From assembly GCA_903905665.1 (NCBI GenBank), contig CAIVHJ010000241.1, positions 1 to 13,113 of the forward strand: DNA of 13,113 nt, read 5' to 3'. Shown here piece by piece: positions 6,333-13,018 of this stretch; the stretch's first letter is position 1, and every line of letters begins with the position of its first letter. The notes under the pieces are model-generated. The model was not told the DNA's origin and ran no database searches. It saw only the letters and a program-made list of their open reading frames with translations. Position numbers and translations under genes: made by a program. The stretch comes from an uncultured Phycisphaerales bacterium. GTDB lineage: Bacteria > Planctomycetota > Phycisphaerae > UBA1845 > CAIVHJ01.

Positions 6333-7817
6333 ATGACGCGTATAAACCTCAACATTCCCGCCGTACAAGCTCAACGTCAATTGGCCGTGACGAATAAGGC
6401 CCTGCAACAATCTCTGCAACGATTGAGCAGTGGATTGCGAATCAATCGGGGGGCGGATGACCCCGCCGGATTGATCGTATCGACTCGATTGCAATCTGAA
6501 ATCGGGGCGGCCCAGCAGGCCATCAAGAATTCGGAGCGGGCGATCAACGTGATCGCCACTGCCGAAGGTTCGCTGTCGGAAATTCAGAATCTTTTACTGG
6601 ATATCCGCGACAAGGCGATCGAGTCCGCCAACACCGGCGCCTTCAGCGACGACGAAATCCGGGCCGATCAGTTGCAGGTGGATTCGGCGATCGAATCGAT
6701 CAGCCGAATCGCCAACTCGACCAACTTTGCCGGTCGGAAATTGATTGACGGCTCATTGGATTTCACCACCAGCGCCGTCAATACCGACAAGCTGAACGTG
6801 GTCAACGTGTTCCGAGCGAAATTCGGACACAGCGATTTCGTTCCGGTCGAAGTGAGCGTGTTGCAATCCGCCCAGCAGGGGGAACTGAACTTCTTGTCCG
6901 GTGCGATCAACACGGGAAACGTGACCATCGAACTGCGAGGGGTCAAGGGCTCATTTGACATGATGCTGTTTAGCGGTGAGACGGCTTCTCAAATTGTCAT
7001 TGCCGTCAACAACATCACCGAAGCCACCGGGGTCACAGCCGCGTTGCGGAATTCGGCCGTTGCGACCTGTGGTGTTGTGTTCCGTTCCGAAGACTACGGT
7101 ACCGATGCGTTCGTCTCGATCACGGTACTCGAAGATCCTTCTGCTGGAAGCGCCACCATGAATGCCGGTTTGTTCAGCGATCATGTGGTGAACGCTGCCG
7201 GTCAATCCACGCTCAATGATTACGGGCAGGATGTGCAGGCGCTGATCAACGGGACCGTGACGCTGGGTTCAGGTTTGACGGCCATTCTCAACAGCACGTT
7301 GCTGACGATGGACCTGACGTTGGATCCGACTTTTGCCCAGAACGTGGGGAGCTCCACGACGTTTTATTTGACGGGTGGCGGAGCCTTGTTCCAACTCGGA
7401 CCGTCGGTGGACCCGAATCTTCAGGAGCAGATTGGTATTCAGTCTATGACGGCGACCCGTCTGGGTGATCCCTTGAACGGATATCTGTCGCAGCTCAAAA
7501 CCGGCGGACAGTATTCTTTGGTCAACGGGGAATATGCTCAGGCGTCGGACATCATCGACCTGGCGCTGGATCAGGTGTCGAAACTGCGAGGTCGGCTGGG
7601 CGCCCTCGAGCGTAACATGCTCGATACGAACATCCGGCAGTTGCAGATCACCTTTGAGAACCTGACGGCCAGCGAATCCATTATTCGGGACACGGATTTT
7701 GCCGCCGAAACGACCGAACTCACCCGCGCCCAGATATTGCAGTCGGCGGGTACGAGCGTGCTGGCGATTGCCAACACCAGCAACCAGAACGTGCTGACGT
7801 TGCTCAGTGGTCGGTAA
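6333..7817 (+). CDS. fliC: Flagellin
   Basis: The 494-residue protein has both conserved flagellin ends. Residues 1-145 contain INLNIPAVQAQRQLAVTNKA, SLQRLSSGLRINRGADDPAG, and SERAINVIATAEGSLSEIQN; residues 400-494 contain IIRDTDFAAETTELTRAQIL and QSAGTSVLAIANTSNQNVLT. These form the helical D0/D1 core of the filament, and no cleaved signal is expected because export is through the flagellar apparatus. The middle (about 150-395) is surface domain. It includes a beta-alpha-beta unit at about 195-267 (VTIELRGVKGSFDMMLFSG then an Asn/Ala helix) like the repeats in FlgL, and a single Cys246, unusual for flagellin. ATG 6333 has a strong Shine-Dalgarno enclosed in a hairpin, so translation is probably controlled by CsrA and FliW. 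A stem-loop follows the stop. Confidence 0.96.
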   Translation: MTRINLNIPAVQAQRQLAVTNKALQQSLQRLSSGLRINRGADDPAGLIVSTRLQSEIGAAQQAIKNSERAINVIATAEGSLSEIQNLLLDIRDKAIESANTGAFSDDEIRADQLQVDSAIESISRIANSTNFAGRKLIDGSLDFTTSAVNTDKLNVVNVFRAKFGHSDFVPVEVSVLQSAQQGELNFLSGAINTGNVTIELRGVKGSFDMMLFSGETASQIVIAVNNITEATGVTAALRNSAVATCGVVFRSEDYGTDAFVSITVLEDPSAGSATMNAGLFSDHVVNAAGQSTLNDYGQDVQALINGTVTLGSGLTAILNSTLLTMDLTLDPTFAQNVGSSTTFYLTGGGALFQLGPSVDPNLQEQIGIQSMTATRLGDPLNGYLSQLKTGGQYSLVNGEYAQASDIIDLALDQVSKLRGRLGALERNMLDTNIRQLQITFENLTASESIIRDTDFAAETTELTRAQILQSAGTSVLAIANTSNQNVLTLLSGR

Positions 7818-7824
7818 GGTCATG

Positions 7825-7900
7825 GTCCGGACCGGATGACGAGTGGTTGAAACAATGGGTCCGATGACCCCGATTCCGGTCTGGACGTTTCAAGAATTTT
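7825..7900 (+). terminator. Large stem-loop after fliC, probable terminator
   Basis: GTCCGGACCGGA (7825-7836) pairs with TCCGGTCTGGAC (7875-7886) over 12 positions with one G-U pair. A nested hairpin, GGGTC 7857-7861 with GACCC 7866-7870, has a four-base loop. The stem is followed by an A/T-rich stretch with TTT and TTTT (7887-7900) rather than a clean T-run. It starts 8 bases after the flagellin stop and could also protect a very abundant mRNA from 3' decay. Confidence 0.55.
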
Positions 7901-7905
7901 GCCCG

Positions 7906-7954
7906 GCTCAGCAAAGCGCCTGAGCGCCGTAACGAATATCGTCCTGTCGGACGA
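7906..7954. terminator. Pair of hairpins in the convergent fliC / NRAMP intergenic region
   Basis: GCTCAG 7906-7911 pairs with CTGAGC 7920-7925 (8-base loop). TCGTCC 7939-7944 pairs exactly with GGACGA 7949-7954 (four-base loop). The transporter gene on the minus strand ends at 8012 and reads toward these, so they may stop its transcription. Neither has a proper T-run on either side, hence modest confidence. Confidence 0.35.
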
Positions 7955-8011
7955 GACTTTGCGACGGCTATTTTTATGCGCGCCGGGTGGGAAAACGTGG
8001 GGTCCTGCTCT

Positions 8012-9907
8012 TCATGAAGCATGGTCGTGGGTACGGATGGTCATGACGGGGATGGACGTCAGTTGTCGGAGCTCATTGATGGTGGAGCCGTGAAAGATGT
8101 CTCCGAGCAGGCGATGGCCATGGCTGCCGGTGACGATGAGGTTGATTTTTTCTTCTTCAGCGATCCGGGCGATTTCGTCTTCGGGTTCCCCGGCGCCGAT
8201 CCGTGTCGAACAGGTGATCCCGTTTTGACGGAGCTGGTTGGCCACCCGGTCAAGGTAATCCAGATCGTGCTGAACTTCTTCGTCGTCGGCGTTGAGTCCG
8301 ATGAATCGTGCGACGGCGCTTTCAACCACGTGGATCAGCACCACTTCGGATTTCGCGGCTCGAATCAGAGGGATGACGCCCGCCAGAATCGACGAGTCGC
8401 GTAACGAAGCCTCCAGCGCAATCGCCACTCGCCGAAACTGACGATTCAGCGGTGCTTCAAGTGTGGGAAGCATGGCTGTGGGGACCACGGCGACGCGTAG
8501 TTCCTGCCAGCGCCGCCACAACGGTTCCACAATCATCCAGATCAATAAAGGCACGAGGAGCACCGTTACCGGAAGCAAAATCCACCGAACCACGAAATTC
8601 CCCGCCTCAAGCCCTCCCATAACGCTTTCAAAAACCAGTTTGGCATTGAGGCAGATGATGACGGCGGCGGAAATCCACGCTAGTGTTTTTCCCCACCACG
8701 GAGTGACGAACGAACCCATCTTGCGGCGGTCGCTCGTGAAATGAATCAGGGGAATGATGGCGAACGACAGTTGCAACGAGAGAATGACTTGCGAAAGAAC
8801 GAGAAGGACGTCCACACTCCGATCACCCTTCCAGAGGATGACGATCACGGCCGGAATAATCGCCAGCGAACGTGTGATGATTCGCCTCAACCACGGTCGC
8901 AGACGAATGGAAATGAACCCTTCCATGACCACTTGACCGGCAAGAGTTCCTGTAATAGTGGATGATTGACCGGCAGCCAACAGGGCCAAAGCGAACGCAA
9001 TTGGAGCGAGGGCGCTGCCCAGCAGGGGATCAAGCAGGGAATGGGCTTCCTCCAGCGTGGCGACGTTTTGATGACCGCTGGTGAAAAAAGTGGCAGCCGC
9101 CAAAACCAGTATCGCGACATTGACGAAAAACGCCCCGTTGAGCGCCACTACCGAGTCCAGAAGATTGAAACCGGCTGCTTCGGAAATACCCCGTTCTGTT
9201 CGTTCGATCGCCCGGGATTGCACCAGGGCCGAGTGAAGATACAAATTATGCGGCATGACTGTCGCGCCCAAAATGCCGATCGCAACGTACAACTTACCTC
9301 CTCCAAGCGATCCGGGAACGAATCCCAACAGGACGGCGCCCACGGGCGGTTTCGAGAGAAACATCTCGACTGCAAAGCAAATTCCGATGGTGGCGACAAG
9401 CGACAAAATCACTGCTTCAATCTTGCGGATTCCGTAAGATTGCAGTGCGAGCAGCAGCATCACATCGAACGCCGTGACGACGACTCCCCACAGGATCGGC
9501 AATCCCAGCAGTAGATGGAGTCCGATGGCGGTTCCCAGCACTTCCGCCAAATCGCACGCGGCGATGGCAATTTCGCTTAGTCCCCACAGAAGCCACGTGA
9601 TGGGCGGAGGGTAATGATCCCGGCATGATTGCGCCAAATCTCGTCGCGTGGCCAAACCCAAACGGGCCGACAGCGTTTGCAGCACGATCGCCATCAGATT
9701 GGAAATCAGAATGACCCAGATCAACTGATATCCGAACTGTGCCCCTCCCGCCAGGTCCGTCGCCCAGTTTCCCGGATCCGTGTAACCCACCGCTACCATG
9801 AACGCGGGACCGGTGAACGTGAACAAACGCCTCCAGAATGTCGAGGTCTTCCGAACAGGGATGCTGTCGTGGACTTCGGGCAGGGATGGTTGCCGGGCTC
9901 GCCGCAT
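8012..9907 (-). CDS. NRAMP-family metal ion transporter (MntH-like) fused to a C-terminal UspA domain
   Basis: NRAMP proteins are proton-coupled importers of Mn(II) or Fe(II) in the inner membrane. The 631-residue product has the two family signatures: DPGN at residues 44-47 in TM1 and MPHNLYLHSALVQSR from residue 218 in TM6, with Ala215 and Met218 where the metal-site Ala and Met are expected. About 11 hydrophobic segments lie between residues 30 and 460. Residues of about 491-628 form a universal stress protein domain. It starts RRVAIALEASLRDSS and carries the nucleotide-binding pattern G-2x-G-9x-G-S (Gly594, Gly597, Gly607, Ser608), so it could bind ATP. The Usp domain lies after the last membrane segment and should be cytoplasmic. 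Plain MntH is about 410 residues. The start ATG 9907 has a modest TAGGAA upstream. The gene stands alone, convergent with fliC and divergent from the sigma gene. Metal choice cannot be told from sequence, so no symbol is given. Confidence 0.93.
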   Translation of the reverse strand: MRRARQPSLPEVHDSIPVRKTSTFWRRLFTFTGPAFMVAVGYTDPGNWATDLAGGAQFGYQLIWVILISNLMAIVLQTLSARLGLATRRDLAQSCRDHYPPPITWLLWGLSEIAIAACDLAEVLGTAIGLHLLLGLPILWGVVVTAFDVMLLLALQSYGIRKIEAVILSLVATIGICFAVEMFLSKPPVGAVLLGFVPGSLGGGKLYVAIGILGATVMPHNLYLHSALVQSRAIERTERGISEAAGFNLLDSVVALNGAFFVNVAILVLAAATFFTSGHQNVATLEEAHSLLDPLLGSALAPIAFALALLAAGQSSTITGTLAGQVVMEGFISIRLRPWLRRIITRSLAIIPAVIVILWKGDRSVDVLLVLSQVILSLQLSFAIIPLIHFTSDRRKMGSFVTPWWGKTLAWISAAVIICLNAKLVFESVMGGLEAGNFVVRWILLPVTVLLVPLLIWMIVEPLWRRWQELRVAVVPTAMLPTLEAPLNRQFRRVAIALEASLRDSSILAGVIPLIRAAKSEVVLIHVVESAVARFIGLNADDEEVQHDLDYLDRVANQLRQNGITCSTRIGAGEPEDEIARIAEEEKINLIVTGSHGHRLLGDIFHGSTINELRQLTSIPVMTIRTHDHAS

Positions 9908-9963
9908 GGTTCCTACAGGGTAATGAGATGTTGCGGGAGATCAATACTGCTCAGGTTGTGGAC

Positions 9964-9969
9964 ATTATA
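9964..9969 (-). promoter_or_regulatory. -10 element for the NRAMP-UspA gene
   Basis: On the minus strand this is a perfect TATAAT, about 57 bases before the ATG at 9907. The hexamer 17 bases upstream (TGAACC) matches TTGACA at only three positions, so the -35 is poor. No MntR or Fur operator was recognised around it. Confidence 0.4.
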
Positions 9970-10154
9970 GTACCGTTTTCTCGTCGGGTTCATATCAATT
10001 GGGTATGGAGGAACCGCGTGATCCACAAGCGGACTCACAAATCGTTCATTCGGGGCAGGTTTGCTGTTTTTTTGTTGCAATTCCTACCGGTTTGTGTGAT
10101 TATCTCCTTCGGTATCTTCAGGTTCGCTATCGGACCTCGCCGGGAGTTCCTTGG

Positions 10155-10182
10155 GGAACTTCTGATCGGTCGGGGCGTCTAA
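10155..10182 (+). promoter_or_regulatory. Sigma-E (ECF)-type promoter for the ECF sigma gene
   Basis: GGAACTT at 10155-10161, a spacer of exactly 15 bases, and GTCTAA at 10177-10182 reproduce the consensus of RpoE-type ECF promoters in enterobacteria. Transcription would start near 10188, about 15 bases before the TTG start codon at 10203. The -35 is half of a perfect inverted repeat, AGTTCC (10145-10150), TTGG, GGAACT (10155-10160), which may be a binding site or chance. The location directly before an ECF gene implies positive autoregulation. Confidence 0.75.
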
Positions 10183-10202
10183 CTTATTGACGGAGCGGTG
10201 GA

Positions 10203-10841
10203 TTGGGTCCACGGGCCGCAAATAACCGGTTGAACGACGATGCTCTGGTGTCCAAGACGCGGGAGGGCGACGTTCAGGCATTCGAGCAACTGGTTTGTCA
10301 CTATCAGGACCGTGTGTTTCAGGTGTGTTTGCGGATTTGCGGACATTATGAAAGCGCTCGAGACTTGGCGCAGGAAACTTTTTTGCGGGCCTACACGCAC
10401 ATCGGCACGTTTGAAGGCAAGTGTCGGTTTTACACGTGGTTGTTTCGGATTGCCGTGAACCTGTCCATCTCCCATCGCCGGACGAGTCTCCGGCTTCAGG
10501 TTCATTCGTTTCAGCCGGACGAGTCCGGAAACGATTCGGGGTATCCGGCTTCGATGGCGGGTCAGGGTTTGCGACTGAACGAGATGATGCACGGAAACAA
10601 CAACGGCCAGCCGTCGGATATTGTTCGTCGGCAGGAAACACGCGCGGCGGTGACCGCGGCTTTAGGTGAGTTGGACAGTGATCAGCGAACGATTCTGGTC
10701 CTTCGGGACGTCGAAGGGATGGATTATCAGGCGATTGCCGAAATCCTGAATGTTCCGGTCGGAACTGTTCGGTCGCGTCTGCACCGCGCTCGACTGGCGA
10801 TGCGGGAATTGCTCAAGCCGGTTCTGGAAAAAGTGGTGTGA
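10203..10841 (+). CDS. ECF-subfamily RNA polymerase sigma factor (RpoE-like)
   Basis: The 212-residue protein has the two domains of ECF sigma factors. Region 2 spans about residues 14-93 (EGDVQAFEQLVCHYQDRVFQ; ARDLAQETFLRAYTHIGTFE; then FYTWLFRIAVNLSISHRR) and recognises the -10 and core polymerase. Region 4 spans 148-202 with helix-turn-helix MDYQAIAEILNVPVGTVRSR, reading the -35. The linker of about 50 residues is longer than usual. The start is TTG 10203: an in-frame TGA at 10188-10190 rules out anything further upstream, and GGAG at 10192-10195 is a suitable Shine-Dalgarno. A weak start fits low basal expression of an autoregulated sigma factor. The next gene, 62 bases on, looks like its anti-sigma factor. 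The inducing signal cannot be told from sequence. Confidence 0.95.
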   Translation: MGPRAANNRLNDDALVSKTREGDVQAFEQLVCHYQDRVFQVCLRICGHYESARDLAQETFLRAYTHIGTFEGKCRFYTWLFRIAVNLSISHRRTSLRLQVHSFQPDESGNDSGYPASMAGQGLRLNEMMHGNNNGQPSDIVRRQETRAAVTAALGELDSDQRTILVLRDVEGMDYQAIAEILNVPVGTVRSRLHRARLAMRELLKPVLEKVV

Positions 10842-10903
10842 ACGGGCGAGCAGTTCTTCGGCGATGACGTGACAAGGAATGCATTGATTGACGGATTCAT
10901 GAT

Positions 10904-12505
10904 ATGAGCGGTGACAAACTTCAGGATTATTCCGAATTGTTGTCCGCCTACCTGGACAACGAACTGGATGCCGCCGAGCGAACCAGGGTCGAAGCCCTGC
11001 TCGATCGCGAACCCGCCGCCGTCCGCCTGTTGAGCGAACTGCGCGAAACCCACGAAATGTTGCAGAACCTCCCCGAAGTCTCCGCCCCTCCGGGACTTCT
11101 CGAAGACGTCATGGCTCGGGTGGAGCGACAGGCCCTTCTCGGTGAACAAAACGACGAGCCGCAAAAGACCCCCGTTCGCATTCGCTGGGGACCGATCCGA
11201 GCCGCCGCCGCCGTGATCGTCATTGTCGGCGGAGCCGGCGCATGGATGATGTATCAAAGCGCCAAGATGGAAAAACGCATCGCTTATGTTCAGATCACCC
11301 CGTTGGAAAAACGATCCGCGCCGGAATCCCCGGCGGTGGACGTACCGGAGAAAAAGGCTTCGGCTCCACGCGCCGGTGACGCCTTGGTTGAACTCCGTCC
11401 CGGCTCGGTCAAACAGGAATTAGAAACAAAATCCGGGAAGTTCGGTGCAGCCAAGACATCCCCGCCCGCTGACCTTGTGACCGAATCCATCGAGGAGAAG
11501 CAATCCGCCGCGAAAGAAGAATCTACTGGTTTGGATCGAATGAGCAAGGCGCCTCGAAAGTCCGCCGATAATGAAAAACTTCAACAGCATGATTACGAAA
11601 TTGCGTCAGAGAAGGCAAAGACTGGCCAGACGGTCGAACTCGGCATGACCGGCAGGGAGACTGCGGGTGAATCGCAAACCGAAATCACGCAACCGATGGG
11701 TGAGGAGGGTGCATCCGTCGAGGCATTGGTGCAGGCTGATTTTCAAAACGAACCCGTCGAACTGACCCTGCGTTTCAGCAACACACAGGATCGGGATGAC
11801 TTTTCACAACAAACGCTCACCTATCTGTCCGCCAATCAGATGCTCAACATTGCCGATCCGTCGCAGCGCGAACAGGTAAAGGAACCCTTGAACCAATCCG
11901 TATTCGTTCCTGGTTCCACCGGAGTCAATAACGTCGATTCCAATAGTCGGCAGTTTCTCGTGTGGGCGCCTCCCGAAGAACTCGTCAAACTGGTGGACTA
12001 CAGCGTTCATGAAGCCGGCCAGTTGACCAACGCCCCCAGTGTGTCTCTTCGCGTCGGCGAACTGAGAACCGAAGGGGTGGAACAAACCCGCTCCGTCGCC
12101 CAATTGCTCGAAAAACCCGATTGGCAGCAACAGTTGATTCGTTCACAACAGGTTTTGGCGCAGCGCCGCACGGCAGGGACGGCTCGTGTCGAGGGGGGGA
12201 TTACTCAGGAACGCGAGAAATCCGCTTCACCGACTTCGCAGGAGCAGGGTAGTGAGCCGAGCGAATCCTACTCCAAGACCGCTGATTCCCGTGGTGCTAT
12301 GATTGCGGGTCATTATAGAACCCCGACGGTACCGCTCTCGCTCAACGAAGGTGCGACAGTCCAACGCCAAGTGGAACCGTTTTCTCCTCAGGGGATATGG
12401 GGGCAAGTTTGGAATGTCCAGCAGGAACTCTTTGAGATGACTCTCTCCGCCTCACCCCCGCCCAATTATCTCCCCTTCGTCCTCAACCTCCGCGTCGATG
12501 AATGA
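10904..12505 (+). CDS. Probable membrane anti-sigma factor without zinc motif, large extracytoplasmic region
   Basis: The 533-residue protein starts with a short helical module like anti-sigma domains (YSELLSAYLDNELDAAERTR, then VEALLDREPAAVRLLSELRE). It has one membrane segment at about 98-117 (IRAAAAVIVIVGGAGAWMMY). The family's zinc ligands (HxxxCxxC) are missing and I see no cysteine in the whole protein. By the usual topology the N-terminus is cytoplasmic and binds the sigma factor encoded just upstream. Outside the membrane follow a low-complexity Lys/Glu/Ser/Ala linker (about 130-268), a probably folded part (270-390, LVQADFQNEPVELTLRFSNT onward, with LVWAPPEELVKLVDYSVHEA), a Gln/Arg-rich helix (400-422), a disordered stretch, and a hydrophobic end. 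I do not recognise the outer domain. Pairing with the sigma factor is inferred from adjacency and the N-terminal pattern. Confidence 0.75.
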   Translation: MSGDKLQDYSELLSAYLDNELDAAERTRVEALLDREPAAVRLLSELRETHEMLQNLPEVSAPPGLLEDVMARVERQALLGEQNDEPQKTPVRIRWGPIRAAAAVIVIVGGAGAWMMYQSAKMEKRIAYVQITPLEKRSAPESPAVDVPEKKASAPRAGDALVELRPGSVKQELETKSGKFGAAKTSPPADLVTESIEEKQSAAKEESTGLDRMSKAPRKSADNEKLQQHDYEIASEKAKTGQTVELGMTGRETAGESQTEITQPMGEEGASVEALVQADFQNEPVELTLRFSNTQDRDDFSQQTLTYLSANQMLNIADPSQREQVKEPLNQSVFVPGSTGVNNVDSNSRQFLVWAPPEELVKLVDYSVHEAGQLTNAPSVSLRVGELRTEGVEQTRSVAQLLEKPDWQQQLIRSQQVLAQRRTAGTARVEGGITQEREKSASPTSQEQGSEPSESYSKTADSRGAMIAGHYRTPTVPLSLNEGATVQRQVEPFSPQGIWGQVWNVQQELFEMTLSASPPPNYLPFVLNLRVDE

Positions 12506-12698
12506 CCCGTGCATCGGTTAGAAAATGTCTCAGATTGATTAATCGTTCTCGACACCACGAATATCAAAAAACCGTTTCTGAAACCTTGTCTTTCCATTTT
12601 CTTTTCCCGAGGTAGTAGACATAGTACACGCTTAAATAAGTAAATACTTTCACAATAAGGAGTTACGTTCAAACCACTGGTTGTTGTATAGGCGTCTC
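12506..12698. other. AT-rich intergenic stretch, no gene seen
   Basis: Bases 12541-12660 contain 43 G or C in 120, far below the neighbouring genes. There is a pyrimidine-rich run at 12584-12608, a short inverted repeat AACCA-C-TGGTT (12672-12682), and AAGGAG (12657-12662) with no start codon at a usable distance. No strong terminator was found after the anti-sigma gene. Confidence 0.6.
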
Positions 12699-12911
12699 TT
12701 AAATGACCTTACGCCCAGAATGGTAGATATCGTTCAGCTTCCGCTCGAATGCCGGAAACTCGTCGATCCCGATTGCCCCGCCATCCCGGGCCTCACGATC
12801 GACGAGGTTCCGTAGATCGCTTTTGCACGATGTGATCGTGCACCATAGATTGTTCTGCAACCGCGATTTCAACTTCTGGTGGTCATGTCCTCCAAATGCA
12901 GTTGAATCATT
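12699..12911 (-). pseudogene. Coding-like remnant of an unknown gene
   Basis: On the minus strand a frame stays open for 70 codons from 12911 to TAA at 12699-12701. Its later part looks like real protein: KSDLRNLVDREARDGGAIGI followed by DEFPAFERKLNDIYHSGRKV. It has no ATG, and three stop codons (TGA, TAA, TAA) lie directly upstream. TTG 12872 is the only plausible start in frame. A neighbouring frame has ATG 12909 (MIQLHLEDMTTRS) but ends after 13 codons at a point where this frame is open, which fits a frameshifted or truncated gene. A real small protein of about 57 residues from TTG cannot be excluded. I do not recognise the family. Confidence 0.35.
12824..12842. repeat. Perfect 8-bp inverted repeat
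   Basis: TGCACGAT and ATCGTGCA flank a three-base GTG centre. It lies inside the coding-like remnant, so it may be coincidental coding sequence, or an operator-like or hairpin element. No T-run follows on either strand. Confidence 0.45.
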
Positions 12912-13018
12912 TTATTATCATGTCATCCCATTGCCGTTCATGCAATTACGAATTATTGGATTTATACCTCCAATAGCTCGCTTAGCGCGACTCTGACTAA
13001 GTAGAAACGCATAACGAA
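12912..13018. other. Intergenic stretch with a hairpin, between remnant and partial gene
   Basis: TATTGGA 12954-12960 pairs exactly with TCCAATA 12969-12975 across an eight-base loop, and CGC-TTA-GCG follows at 12978-12986. The first stem lies downstream of the minus-strand gene ending at 13019, where a terminator would be expected, but there is no clear T-run. No start signal was recognised. Confidence 0.35.

Noticed and set aside
8966..9514. 182-codon plus-strand frame within the transporter gene, and similar long antisense frames
   Set aside because: It is antisense to clear NRAMP coding sequence, with a composition of Gln/Arg/Asp typical of a shadow frame; no Shine-Dalgarno support.
9908..10010. 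MntR or Fur operator before the NRAMP gene
   Set aside because: No match to the known palindromic consensus of either regulator was seen.
10120..10150. Second, divergent sigma-E-type promoter from the other half of the inverted repeat
   Set aside because: On the minus strand GGAACTC at 10150-10144 has no GTCTAA-like element at 15-17 bases.
9838..10182. 114-codon plus-strand frame across the divergent promoter region
   Set aside because: It overlaps the 5' end of the transporter gene and both predicted promoters, and its peptide has no family features.
10904..11140. Zinc-binding anti-sigma (ZAS) domain
   Set aside because: The helix pattern is similar, but the His and Cys ligands are absent.
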